The notes under the pieces were generated by a model. That model was not told where the DNA came from and searched no databases. It worked only from the letters and a program-made list of their open reading frames with translations. Source: Spiractinospora alimapuensis (GTDB lineage Bacteria > Actinomycetota > Actinomycetes > Streptosporangiales > Streptosporangiaceae). Taken from it: a stretch of 64,000 nucleotides of DNA. Shown here piece by piece: positions 40,968 through 50,148 of the stretch (positions within the stretch are counted from its first letter, which is position 1; each line of letters starts with the position of its first letter). Both the position numbers and the translations under genes were made by a program. The DNA is taken from positions 4,426,010 through 4,490,009 of the forward strand of contig NZ_CP072467.1 in the NCBI RefSeq assembly GCF_018437505.1, read 5' to 3'.

Positions 40968-41423
40968 GTGTCGATCAGTAGCCAGTGTGCGGTCGCGATT
41001 CACGCGCTCACCTATATCGCGCGGTGGGAAGGCGATCGCCTGTCGTCGTCCGCGGAGATCGCCGAAAGTCTGGAGAGCAACCCCGTGCTCGTCCGCCGCG
41101 TGCTGGGGCGGCTGCGGGGCGCGTCGTTGGTGCGCTCGACCGAGGGGCGCGGAGGCGGGTGGCGTCTTTCGCGGGCGGCCGACCGCATCACGCTGGACGA
41201 CGTCTACGCGGCGGTGGAACTCGGGCCGCTGCTCGCGTTGCACGCGCATCCCCCGAACTCCCAGTGCGTGATCGGTCGCCACATCCAGTCCATCCTGGAG
41301 GAAGAGTTCACCGAAGCGGAAGCGGCGATGCGCGCGCGGCTGCGGGAGACCACCATCGCCGACATGCTTGGGTACGTGGTGAGCCGCGAGGCGGGACTCA
41401 GTGGGCGGGGGCATCACTCCTAG
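40968..41423 (+). CDS. Rrf2-family transcriptional regulator without Fe-S cysteines
   Basis: A 151-residue winged-helix regulator: CAVAIHALTYIARWEGDRLSSSAEIAESLESNPVLVRRVLGRLRGASLVRSTEGRGGGWRL is the typical Rrf2 N-terminal half. IscR and NsrR carry three cysteines for an iron-sulfur cluster; here only Cys 7 and the lone Cys in PPNSQCVIG remain, so it is more like YwnA/CymR-type members that sense redox or a small molecule. GTG 40968 has GGAGGG upstream. It precedes the MFS exporter and likely represses both. Confidence 0.9.
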   Translation: MSISSQCAVAIHALTYIARWEGDRLSSSAEIAESLESNPVLVRRVLGRLRGASLVRSTEGRGGGWRLSRAADRITLDDVYAAVELGPLLALHAHPPNSQCVIGRHIQSILEEEFTEAEAAMRARLRETTIADMLGYVVSREAGLSGRGHHS

Positions 41424-41467
41424 CTCCCGGCTCGGGTGGAGGTGCGCCTCCGTCTTCTTTTTTGTAA

Positions 41468-41494
41468 TTAACTGCAACCAAACCAGTTGCGGTT
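41468..41494. promoter_or_regulatory. Inverted repeat before the MFS gene, candidate Rrf2 operator
   Basis: TAACTGCAAC and GTTGCGGTTA (9 of 10 positions complementary) separated by 7 bases, 25 bases before the exporter start. The outer TAAC/GTTA half-sites resemble those of the palindrome upstream of the Rrf2 gene. Confidence 0.5.
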
Positions 41495-41519
41495 AGTCCG
41501 CGGTGAGAGAGGCGTTCGA

Positions 41520-42971
41520 ATGACGGAATCACCCCCGGCGACGGAACCTGGTCACACAGGGTCCGAGCCAACGCTGGCCAGCCTGCTGGCCGTCCTCCTC
41601 CCGGCAATGCTGCTCGTGGTGGTCGCCAGCGATATGGTCACGCTGGTGCTACCGGTGATGGGAGAGGACTTTGGCGCGTCCGAGGCACAGCTCGCCTGGG
41701 TCGTGACCGGGTTCCTTCTCGTGTTCTCCATCGGTATCCCCCTCTACGGCCGGATCTCCGACCGGGTCGGGCTGCGCCGCTTGTTCCTCGTGGCGCTCAT
41801 CCTCTACGCCGTCGGGAGTCTGATCTGTGCCCTGGCCCCCAGCCTCACCATGCTGGTCGGGGGACGGATCGTGATGGGCGCGGGCGCGGCGGCGATCCCC
41901 GTGCTGTCCATCATCGCGGTCACGCGGCTCATGCCCCCGGAGAAGCGGGGCATCGGGATCGGATTCATCTCCGCCGCCGCGGGGTCGGGGATGGCGGCGG
42001 GCCCGCCCTTCGGAGGGGCGATCGGCCAAGCGCTGGGATGGCCCGCACTTTTCTGGCTGACCACGGCCTGCGCGGTCGCGCTGCTTCCCGGTGTCATCCG
42101 GAAACTTCCCAACGAGGCGAGCGACAGCGACCATCGCTTCGACCTCGCGGGTGGGGTCTTCCTGGGGCTCGCCGCTGGGCTGGCCCTGTTTAGCGTGACC
42201 CAGGCCCAGGACGCCGGGGTCGGGGAGCCCGTCACCTGGGGCACCGCGCTGGGCGCGGTCGTCGCCATCGCGGTCTTCGTCTGGCGTACCCGACGTGCGG
42301 AGAACCCGTTCGTGCCGCCGGCGCTCTTCGCCAACCGGGTCTACGTGGCCGGCATCATCACCGTCTTCCTCGCCCAGGGCACCAATCTCGCTGCCCTCGT
42401 GTTCGTTCCGGTCCTGGTGGTCGGAGGCACCGGACTGAGTCCCGGCGTCGGCAGTCTGGTCATGGTTCCGGGTGGCATCGCCGTGGCCGTGTTGTCGCCA
42501 TTGGCGGTACGGTTCGCCACATACCTCCGCGCCCGGACGCTCATCCTCGTCGGACTGGCGACCGTCGGCGCGTCGACCCTGTTCCTATCCATGTTCGCGG
42601 GGGCTTCACCGGTCTTCGCGGCTGGCGGGATCCTCGGGATCGGTATGGGCATGGCGTTGGTGCTCACCTTGGTGACCGACACCGTGGCGGGGTCCCTGCC
42701 GCCCCGCCAGGTGGGTGTGGGAATGGGCGTCTTCCAGGGGGCCCAGTTCCTTGGCGCGGGGACCGGACCCGCCCTGGCTGGGGCCTTGCTCGCGGCACGT
42801 TCCGGGGCCGAGCAGGCCATCAACCCGTTCTACTCCCTCGGCCCGTCCGCCTACTCGGACGTATTCCTGGTGATGGCACTCGTCGCGGCGGCCGCGCTCG
42901 TCGTCGCCCTGCGACTGGGGGCAACGCGCTCGAACGTCGCCTCGTCGGACGACGTTCGAGACCCTGCCTGA
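41520..42971 (+). CDS. MFS drug/compound exporter (DHA-type)
   Basis: A 483-residue transporter with about 14 membrane segments. Family motifs: motif A LYGRISDRVGLRRLFLVALILYAVGS after segment 2, and motif C-like MAAGPPFGGAIGQALGW in segment 5, typical of proton-driven exporters of drugs. ATG 41520 follows GAGAGG at 8 bases. The gene is probably derepressed when the upstream Rrf2 protein is inactivated by its signal. Substrate unknown. Confidence 0.92.
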   Translation: MTESPPATEPGHTGSEPTLASLLAVLLPAMLLVVVASDMVTLVLPVMGEDFGASEAQLAWVVTGFLLVFSIGIPLYGRISDRVGLRRLFLVALILYAVGSLICALAPSLTMLVGGRIVMGAGAAAIPVLSIIAVTRLMPPEKRGIGIGFISAAAGSGMAAGPPFGGAIGQALGWPALFWLTTACAVALLPGVIRKLPNEASDSDHRFDLAGGVFLGLAAGLALFSVTQAQDAGVGEPVTWGTALGAVVAIAVFVWRTRRAENPFVPPALFANRVYVAGIITVFLAQGTNLAALVFVPVLVVGGTGLSPGVGSLVMVPGGIAVAVLSPLAVRFATYLRARTLILVGLATVGASTLFLSMFAGASPVFAAGGILGIGMGMALVLTLVTDTVAGSLPPRQVGVGMGVFQGAQFLGAGTGPALAGALLAARSGAEQAINPFYSLGPSAYSDVFLVMALVAAAALVVALRLGATRSNVASSDDVRDPA

Positions 42972-42991
42972 AGGCTGGCTGGTCCTGTGCC

Positions 42992-43210
42992 CTAGTTGTC
43001 GTTACCGAGCTGGTCCTGGGCGAAGTCGGTGACGGCCGCCTCGGGGTCCTCGACGGCGCCGGTGACGGTCTCGGCGGTGTCCTGGACGTCCTGCATGGTC
43101 TCACCGGCGCCGCCGACGGCCTCTTCGGCGCTGTCGGTGACTCCCTGCGCCATCTCGTCGGCGGCGTCCCCGAAGAGACCCCTCACCCATTCCATCACCG
43201 CGTCGAACAT
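42992..43210 (-). CDS. Small acidic amphipathic protein (72 residues)
   Basis: A 72-residue protein (MFDAVMEWVRGLFGDAADEMAQG... GNDN) made of Ala/Glu/Asp/Thr-rich helices with heptad-like spacing after an amphipathic first helix containing WVRGLF. GGAGGGGG lies just before the start. It resembles small stress-type proteins (CsbD or LEA-like) in composition, without a certain family. Convergent with the MFS gene. Confidence 0.7.
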   Translation of the reverse strand: MFDAVMEWVRGLFGDAADEMAQGVTDSAEEAVGGAGETMQDVQDTAETVTGAVEDPEAAVTDFAQDQLGNDN

Positions 43211-43348
43211 CGTTCCCCCTCCGTCAAGCGGTCGTTACCCCTGACAGTTTCCCGCGGGGCGTAAGCTCCCTGTAAGGGAAAACTGCGGACAGTGATCAAA
43301 TCGAGGTCGGTGGGGTGGGACGCGCCTGGTGCCCCGGGTGGGGGTGGG

Positions 43349-44290
43349 TCACGCGGACAGGAGCGCGGGGATGAGGGCGAGGGAGTTGATCCCTGTGTGC
43401 AGGATGATGATGACCCACAGGTTGCGGTAGCGGGACCACAGGTAGCCGTAGAGCAGTCCGGACACGCCCTGGACCGCGAGGACCTGGGCCAGGATGAGCG
43501 CCGGGGTTCCAAGCGCCTGGTGGCTGGCGACGTGCATGACGCCGAACGCCAGCGAACTGAGCACGATGCCCGCCCAGCGACCGACCAGGAACTCCAGCCG
43601 GGTCTGGAGCCACACGCGGAAGAAGACCTCCTCCAGCACGCTCGCGGTGAGGAACGTCCCGACCATGGTGACGAGGAGGACGGCCATCGGTGGGAGGGAC
43701 TCCGCCGTCGGGGCCGGGGACGCGAGCGGGGAGACCTGCGACAGGTAGAGGCTGACGACGACCGCCACCATTCCTCCCCAGCGCCACCACTCCCGGGTGG
43801 ACGTGGCGATGTCCCACAGGTCCGGCGTCTCGGCGGTGGGTGTGGGGCGCATCAGGCGCAGCACGAGCCACGGCACCGCGAGGAACAGCAGCACCTTGCT
43901 CGCCGGGTAGAGCAGACCGGCCGGGTCCTCGGGGTCACCTGAGGGGCCAAGCGCCAGGTTGGCCAGGATGAACGCGGCGAGGCAGGCGAGCAGCAGCGCC
44001 GACTCAACTCCCAGCCGGTGTCCCCGCAGCGCGGCGCGGATGCCGCGTTCGGGCTCGTCGGAGACGTGGGGCGGGACGAGCCGCGTCAGGACCAGCCCGA
44101 CGAGGACCGGAACGGTGAGCGCCCAGAGGGGAGTCGTGCCGTATCCGTCGGCGGACGACTCCACCGCGGTGTTGCCGGTGGCCCAGAGCACGGCGAACGC
44201 GCCCACGAAGAGCGCGAGACCCGCGACGAGCCACGGCAGCCCGCGGCGACTCGACTGGGTCGCGTCCGATGCCGGCGTGTGTTGCCGCAC
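43349..44290 (-). CDS. CPBP-family intramembrane metalloprotease
   Basis: A 313-residue membrane protein with about eight segments and the CPBP (Abi/CAAX) motifs: EEVFFRVWLQTRLE, FGVMHVASH and HTGINSLALIP, whose Glu and His residues form the metal site. The family cleaves membrane peptides or prenylated precursors; in bacteria many act in bacteriocin immunity or stress. GTG 44290 has GGGAGG eight bases upstream; the open frame to 44743 is not supported. Confidence 0.88.
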   Translation of the reverse strand: MRQHTPASDATQSSRRGLPWLVAGLALFVGAFAVLWATGNTAVESSADGYGTTPLWALTVPVLVGLVLTRLVPPHVSDEPERGIRAALRGHRLGVESALLLACLAAFILANLALGPSGDPEDPAGLLYPASKVLLFLAVPWLVLRLMRPTPTAETPDLWDIATSTREWWRWGGMVAVVVSLYLSQVSPLASPAPTAESLPPMAVLLVTMVGTFLTASVLEEVFFRVWLQTRLEFLVGRWAGIVLSSLAFGVMHVASHQALGTPALILAQVLAVQGVSGLLYGYLWSRYRNLWVIIILHTGINSLALIPALLSA

Positions 44291-44526
44291 GTGATGTACC
44301 TCCCTGATCAGCCGCCTCGGGAGCGACCCAACGCTGGTGACTCGGGGACCGCGAACGCGGAACCGCACCCTGACGCATGCCACGGTAGGAGCGGTCCGAC
44401 GCCCAACGACGCAAAACTCCGACGCGCGTTCGTTATTGTTATCTTTTCGAGATTTCTTTTGGTGGGCGGTCGATCCCACACCGATGCCCGAGGCACGGTG
44501 GTGCCGCGCGGCGAGCTCCGCCTGAG

Positions 44527-47500
44527 ATGCTGGACAGTGTGTGGATAGGCATCCTGGGATGGCCCGAGGCGCGGGACCATGACGGCCAACCGATCGACGT
44601 CGGCGGGGCCCGGGTGCGCGCGCTCCTCGCCCGCCTCGCGCTTGACGCTGGGCGCACCGTTCCCGCCGATGCCCTGATCGACGACCTGTGGGGCTCCGCC
44701 GCACCATCGGCCGCGTTGAACGCGCTGCAGTCGCTGGCCGCACGCCTACGACGCGCCCTCGCCAAGGGCAACGTGAACCGCGTGCTGCTGTCCGAGCGCG
44801 GTGGATACCACCTCGCCGTCCCCGAGGCCGACGTCGACGCCCACCGATTCGAACACCTCACCACACAGGGCCGCCGCGCGCTCGCCGCCGAGCGGTACGA
44901 GACGGCCGCGCGTCTGTTGTGGGACGCCGAACGCCTGTGGCGCGGGCCCGCTCTGTCCGGCCTGGGAGAGCCCCCCTTCGCGGCCGCCCCCACCGCCCGA
45001 CTGGTGGAGCTGCGGCTCCAGGCCACCGAGGCACGGATCGACGCCGAGCTCGCCCGAGGACGCCACGGCGCCGTCGTGGCCGAGGCCGAACGGCTCGCGG
45101 CCGAGTATCCGCTGCGCGAGCGCCTCCAAGGTCAGTTGATGCGGGTCCTCTACGCCGGTGGGCGACAGTCGGAGGCCCTCGCGGTCTACGAGCGGGTGCG
45201 CGAAGCGCTCGCCGATGAGCTCGGGGCGGACCCCTCCCAGGAGCTCACCCGGATCCACCTCGCCGTGCTCCGCCACGCCCCCGAACTCACTCCGGCGGAC
45301 GCCACCCCCGAAACCGAAACCAGCGCTCCCGCGGACACGCCACCCACGACGAACATCGACGACACCGTCCTGGAACCGAACCTCCCGAAACCCCCGACCG
45401 CGCCTCTGACCACCTTCGTCGGTCGGGAGAAGGAGCTGTGTGACCTGCGGTCCGTGCTGGAGGAAGCGCGGCTGGTGACCATCGTCGGACCCGGGGGCGC
45501 CGGGAAGAGCCGCCTGGCGACGGAACTCCTGATCCAGACCGAACGGACCCACGACGCCGCGTGGTTCGTGGAACTGGCGTCGTTGACGAGCCCCGCCGAC
45601 CTCCTCCAGGGCGTGATGGTGCGACTCGGCATCCGAGAACACGCCCTGCTCGACCGCCACAACGCGGCGACGTCCCGGATGATGGGTGACGCGTTCACCC
45701 GCCTGGCGGAGACCGTCCGCGACAAGGATGTCCTGCTCGTACTCGACAACTGTGAACACGTCGTCGACGCCGCGGCCTCGCTCACCCACCGACTCCTGGC
45801 CGCCTGCCCCAAACTGCGGATCCTGACGACCAGCCGCGAACCCCTCGGACTCACCGGCGAGAGGCAGCTCCCGATCGCCCCGTTGGCCGTCCCCGCCGAA
45901 GGGACCGTGGCGATCGACGCGACGTTCAGCCCGGCCATACGCCTGTTCCACGAACGCGCCGTGAACGTCCGCCCGTCGTTCACCGTCGCCGACGACAACG
46001 TGGCCGCCGTCATCGAGATCTGCCGCCGCCTGGACGGCATGCCCCTGGCCATCGAGCTCGCGGCCGCCAAGGTGAAGATCCTGAGCCCGGCACAGATCGC
46101 GAGCCGTCTCGACGACCGGTTCCGGCTCCTCACCCAGGGCAGCCGCCTGGCGCTGCCCCGCCACCAAACCCTGCACGCCGTCGTGGAATGGAGCTGGGAT
46201 CTGCTGGACGAACCGGAACGCCTCCTCGCCCGCCGACTCTCGGTGTTCCCCGACGGCGCGACCCTGAGCGCGATCGAGGACGTGTGCTCCGGCGCGGACC
46301 TCCCCCGGGCGCGCGTGCTCGACGTTCTCGGGTCGCTCGCGGAGAAGTCCCTGGTGGAGTCGATCGACGCGGGGGAGGACGCCGCCCCGGAGATGCGCTA
46401 TCGGATGCTGGAGACCGTGCGCGCGTTCTGCGCGGACCGTTTGTCCGAGGCGGGGGAGACCCAGGCCCTGCGGCGGGCCTCCGCCCGGTACTTCCTGGAG
46501 CTCGCCGAGACACTGGAGCCCCAGATGCGCACGGGGGAACAGCTCCGCTGTCTGGCGACACTCCGCGCCGAGAACACGAACCTCAACGCCGTCGTGCGGT
46601 GGGCGATCGACACCGAGGAAACGGAGATCGCGACGCGCCTCGCGGCCGCCCTGGTCTGGTACTGGCTACTCCGCGGCGGATACGAGTTGCACTGCCTCGT
46701 CAGGGAGGTCATGGCGCTTCCCAGCGACGACCTGCCCCTCGAACGAGCGGCCGTCATCTTCGCCCACGTCAACGCGGTACCGGATCACGTCGAGTCGGAG
46801 TCCGAACAGCGGGCCATCGCCGACATCCGGGCGCGGCTGCGCGACACCGACCTCTCGGACCACCCCTACCTGGCGTTGCTGGAACCGAGGGCCGCCCTCG
46901 TCATCGAGAACGATCCCGCGCTGGCCCTGCGCGCGTTGGAACAGGTCGAGGCGTCACCCGACTCATGGGTCCACGCCGCGAAACTGATGATGCGGGGATT
47001 CCTGAAGGACAACGACGGCGACACCACCACCGCGTGGCGGGACCTGAGCGCGGCGCGCAACCTCTTCGCGCGCGTCGGCGACGGGTGGGGGCTGTCGATG
47101 AGCGGGCAGGGGGTCGGCGCGCTGCACTCCCTCACGGGTGACTTCGGCCAAGCGATCAGCATCTTCCGCGATGCCCTCTCCCACCTGGAGGCCTTCGGGT
47201 CGGTCGAGGACCAGCCGACGTTGCGCGCGCAGATCGGACACGAACTGGTGCAGGCGGGTGATCTCGACGGCGCACGCGGGGAGTTGACCCACGCGCTGGA
47301 CCTCGCCGACCGGTTCGGGGTGCCTGAGGCCGCGGTGTGGGCGCTGCGGGGGCTCGGGAACCTCGCCCGGAGCACGGGCGACCTGGACACCGCGCACCAT
47401 CACTACCGTGACGCGTTGGCGATCGCGCGGGAACGCGCGGACGCCCACTACTGGCGAGCCTCGGTTCTGTCGGGGCTCGCGAGTGTGTGCGGCATGCGTG

Positions 47501-47859
47501 GCGACCTCTCCGACGCGAGGGACTACGTCCAGGAGGCCGTCACGCTCACCATCCACGCGCGGGAGATGGTGATGTTCTCGGGCGTGGCGCACAGCCTGGC
47601 CGTTCTGACGCACGTCGAGGGAGACCCCGAGCGCGCGACTCTCCTCACCGCCATGGCGGACCGCGTCCGTGGTGCACGGGACCGGGGAAACCCCGACACC
47701 GCGTGGGTCGAGACCCACGCCCGGGAGCGGCTCGGCGACGCCGCCTACGACGGGGTGTACCGGCGGGGATCGGCGCTTTCGCGGGAGGAGGCGGTCGCGC
47801 GGGTGCGCGCCGCTGCCGGGGTCACCGACGACGGAGAACCCCAGCGGCCTTCCCTCTGA
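44527..47859 (+). CDS. AfsR/SARP-type regulator with BTAD, NB-ARC and TPR domains
   Basis: An 1110-residue STAND ATPase. Residues 1-90 are an OmpR-like DNA-binding domain; 95-240 the bacterial transcriptional activation domain (YETAARLLWDAERLWRG); about 290-560 an NB-ARC ATPase with Walker A IVGPGGAGKSRLA, Walker B VLLVLDNCEHVV and sensor LTTSREPLGLTGERQL; then a winged-helix region and about ten TPR-like repeats. AfsR-like proteins activate secondary-metabolite genes after nucleotide binding. It lies 120 bases upstream of a flavin monooxygenase and a DrrAB-type exporter on the same strand, the likely targets. Confidence 0.93.
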   Translation: MLDSVWIGILGWPEARDHDGQPIDVGGARVRALLARLALDAGRTVPADALIDDLWGSAAPSAALNALQSLAARLRRALAKGNVNRVLLSERGGYHLAVPEADVDAHRFEHLTTQGRRALAAERYETAARLLWDAERLWRGPALSGLGEPPFAAAPTARLVELRLQATEARIDAELARGRHGAVVAEAERLAAEYPLRERLQGQLMRVLYAGGRQSEALAVYERVREALADELGADPSQELTRIHLAVLRHAPELTPADATPETETSAPADTPPTTNIDDTVLEPNLPKPPTAPLTTFVGREKELCDLRSVLEEARLVTIVGPGGAGKSRLATELLIQTERTHDAAWFVELASLTSPADLLQGVMVRLGIREHALLDRHNAATSRMMGDAFTRLAETVRDKDVLLVLDNCEHVVDAAASLTHRLLAACPKLRILTTSREPLGLTGERQLPIAPLAVPAEGTVAIDATFSPAIRLFHERAVNVRPSFTVADDNVAAVIEICRRLDGMPLAIELAAAKVKILSPAQIASRLDDRFRLLTQGSRLALPRHQTLHAVVEWSWDLLDEPERLLARRLSVFPDGATLSAIEDVCSGADLPRARVLDVLGSLAEKSLVESIDAGEDAAPEMRYRMLETVRAFCADRLSEAGETQALRRASARYFLELAETLEPQMRTGEQLRCLATLRAENTNLNAVVRWAIDTEETEIATRLAAALVWYWLLRGGYELHCLVREVMALPSDDLPLERAAVIFAHVNAVPDHVESESEQRAIADIRARLRDTDLSDHPYLALLEPRAALVIENDPALALRALEQVEASPDSWVHAAKLMMRGFLKDNDGDTTTAWRDLSAARNLFARVGDGWGLSMSGQGVGALHSLTGDFGQAISIFRDALSHLEAFGSVEDQPTLRAQIGHELVQAGDLDGARGELTHALDLADRFGVPEAAVWALRGLGNLARSTGDLDTAHHHYRDALAIARERADAHYWRASVLSGLASVCGMRGDLSDARDYVQEAVTLTIHAREMVMFSGVAHSLAVLTHVEGDPERATLLTAMADRVRGARDRGNPDTAWVETHARERLGDAAYDGVYRRGSALSREEAVARVRAAAGVTDDGEPQRPSL

Positions 47860-47978
47860 CCGCACCGCGCGTCCGACCAACGCGGCGCACCTGCCCGGGG
47901 ATGTCAGCGATCTGTGCGTGACCTATCAGCGGTGTTTCCGATCGTGGTCCTGTTGCATCGACCACGGGAGGAGACGCG

Positions 47979-49106
47979 ATGGCGTCTATCGTGCGCGGCA
48001 CGGGGGATCGACGAGAACGGAGGAGCTTCTCCGCCGTCATCGTGGGCGGCGGGCAGTCCGGACTCGCGATGGCTCACACCCTGCGACAGGCCGGCGGGCG
48101 TCCGGTCGTGTTGGAGGCCGGTTCCCGCCCGGTGGGCTCCTGGCCCACCTACTACGACGGCCTGACCCTCTTCACGCCCAACGCGGTCAACGGCCTGCCC
48201 GGTATGGCCTTTCCGGGGCGGCCCGACGCCCTCCCCGGGCGGGACGACGTGGTGCGGTACCTGGACCACTACGCCGCGGCGATGGACATCGACGTACGTA
48301 CCGACCACCGGGTCACGCGTGTGCGTCGGGACCCGGAGGGGTTTCGGGTGCGTACCGACGACGGGGTGGAGCTGTACGGACGGTCCGTCATCGCCGCCAC
48401 CGGCGGCAGCGGGAGCCTCCCGCATCGCCCGGAGATCCCCGCGCTGCGGAACTTCACCGGCACCGTGCTGCACTCCGTGGAGTACCGTTCGCCCGCCGCG
48501 TTCGGGGGTCAGCGGGTCGTCGTGGTTGGTTCGGGGAACTCCGCGATCCAGATCGCGCAGGAACTCCTCGACCACGCCGACGTCACCATGGCGTCCCGCA
48601 GGCCGGTCAAGATCTGGCCGGGCTCCGAGAGCGGCCTTGGCACCGGGTTCTGGCGCGTCTTCCAGGCGATGTCCCGGGTTCCGCTCGGGCACTTCGCCCG
48701 CCACACTCCCAAGACCGCGGGGATCCCCAACGTCGGCGGCCTCCGAGAGGACGTCGAGAGCGGGAGGCTGGAGCGGCGGCCCATGTTCACCCAGGCCGAG
48801 GGACACGAGATCCAGTGGTCGGACGGCACCCGGGAGCACGTGGACACCGTCATCCTCGCCACCGGTTTCCGCCCGAACCTGGGCTACCTCGACGGCATCG
48901 GCGCGCTGAGGCCCGACGGCTGGCCGCTGCAGCGCAACGGTCTGTCCTCGGCGCTCCCCGGACTCGCCTACGTGGGCCTGGAGGAGCAGCGGGGATGGCC
49001 CACCGCCCTCTTCACGGCCGCGTACGACGCCCGGCACCTCGCCGTCCGTCTTCCGCGCGTCCTGCGCGACGCCGGGCGTCCCCTGTCGCCGGCCACGCGG
49101 GACTGA
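47979..49106 (+). CDS. Flavin-containing monooxygenase-like oxidoreductase
   Basis: A 375-residue flavoprotein with two Rossmann motifs: AVIVGGGQSGLAMAHTL (FAD, about residue 20) and VVVVGSGNSAIQIAQEL (NADPH, about residue 185), plus ILATGFRPN near the C-terminus. The set matches CzcO/FMO-type monooxygenases that oxidise amines, sulfides or ketones. GGGAGGAG precedes the start. It lies between the AfsR-like gene and the exporter and may modify the exported compound. Confidence 0.9.
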   Translation: MASIVRGTGDRRERRSFSAVIVGGGQSGLAMAHTLRQAGGRPVVLEAGSRPVGSWPTYYDGLTLFTPNAVNGLPGMAFPGRPDALPGRDDVVRYLDHYAAAMDIDVRTDHRVTRVRRDPEGFRVRTDDGVELYGRSVIAATGGSGSLPHRPEIPALRNFTGTVLHSVEYRSPAAFGGQRVVVVGSGNSAIQIAQELLDHADVTMASRRPVKIWPGSESGLGTGFWRVFQAMSRVPLGHFARHTPKTAGIPNVGGLREDVESGRLERRPMFTQAEGHEIQWSDGTREHVDTVILATGFRPNLGYLDGIGALRPDGWPLQRNGLSSALPGLAYVGLEEQRGWPTALFTAAYDARHLAVRLPRVLRDAGRPLSPATRD

Positions 49107-49131
49107 CCCGGTCTCGTCACCGAAAGGAACA

Positions 49132-50148
49132 ATGTCAGTGGAACACATCAGATCCGGCCACGCGATCGAAGTCGAGGGGCTGGTCAAGCGCTACGGCGAC
49201 ACACTCGCGCTCACCGGGATCGACCTGGTGGTTCCCGCGGGCACGGTGCTGGGAGTGCTGGGACCCAACGGCGCCGGCAAGACGACCGCGGTCCGTATCC
49301 TCGCCACGCTGCTCCGCCCCGACGAGGGCACGGCCCGTGTCGGCGGCTTCGACGTTCGAACGCACGCGCACCAGGTCCGTCAGCTCATCGGAGTCACCGG
49401 CCAGTACGCCTCGGTGGACGAGGAACTGACCGGTCACCACAACCTCACGATGGTGGGCCGGCTCCTCGGCCTCTCCCGGGTGGAGGCCAAACGGCGCGCG
49501 CGGGAACTGCTCACCGACTTCGACCTGATCGACGCCGGAACGCGTCCGGTCAAGACCTACTCCGGTGGGATGCGTCGCCGCCTCGACTTGGCCGCGAGCC
49601 TGGTCAACCGGCCGGACATCATCTTCCTGGACGAGCCCACCACCGGCCTCGACCCGGCCAAGCGCAGCGAGATGTGGACCAGTATCCGAGACCTCGTCAA
49701 CGACGGGTCGACGGTGCTGCTCACCACCCAGTACCTCGAGGAGGCCGACATGCTCGCCGACGAGATCGTCGTCTTCGACCGGGGCACCGTGGTCGCGGGC
49801 GGAACGCCGTCGGAACTGAAGCGACGTTCGGGCAGCCAGACACTGGAGATTCGGCTCACCGACCCGGCCCGGATGCCCGAGGTCGCCACCTTGGTGGCGG
49901 GAGTCGTCGGCAGCGAGCCCGTCCATGACCCGGGATCCGCTCTGCTCAGCGCACCCGTCGTCGACGGCGCGGCGATGCCCGCGGTCGTGCGGCGACTGGA
50001 CGACGCGGGGATCGAGGTCGCCGAGCTGGCGCTGCGGCTCCCCAGCCTGGACGACGTCTTCCTCGCCCTCACCGGACACACGGCGGAACCCAGCCAGGAC
50101 GCGAACTCGAGTGCCGCGCCGGCCACCCACGAAGGGAGTCGACAATGA
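49132..50148 (+). CDS. ABC exporter ATPase (DrrA type)
   Basis: A 338-residue ATPase: Walker A GPNGAGKTT, Q-loop VTGQYASVDEELTG, signature YSGGMRRRLDLAASL, Walker B IIFLDEPTTGLD, and the C-terminal DrrA extension (LRLPSLDDVFLALTGH). DrrA-type proteins power export of anthracyclines and other drugs, providing self-resistance. GAAAGGAAC precedes the start. Overlaps the permease gene by 4 bases (ATGA). Confidence 0.93.
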   Translation: MSVEHIRSGHAIEVEGLVKRYGDTLALTGIDLVVPAGTVLGVLGPNGAGKTTAVRILATLLRPDEGTARVGGFDVRTHAHQVRQLIGVTGQYASVDEELTGHHNLTMVGRLLGLSRVEAKRRARELLTDFDLIDAGTRPVKTYSGGMRRRLDLAASLVNRPDIIFLDEPTTGLDPAKRSEMWTSIRDLVNDGSTVLLTTQYLEEADMLADEIVVFDRGTVVAGGTPSELKRRSGSQTLEIRLTDPARMPEVATLVAGVVGSEPVHDPGSALLSAPVVDGAAMPAVVRRLDDAGIEVAELALRLPSLDDVFLALTGHTAEPSQDANSSAAPATHEGSRQ

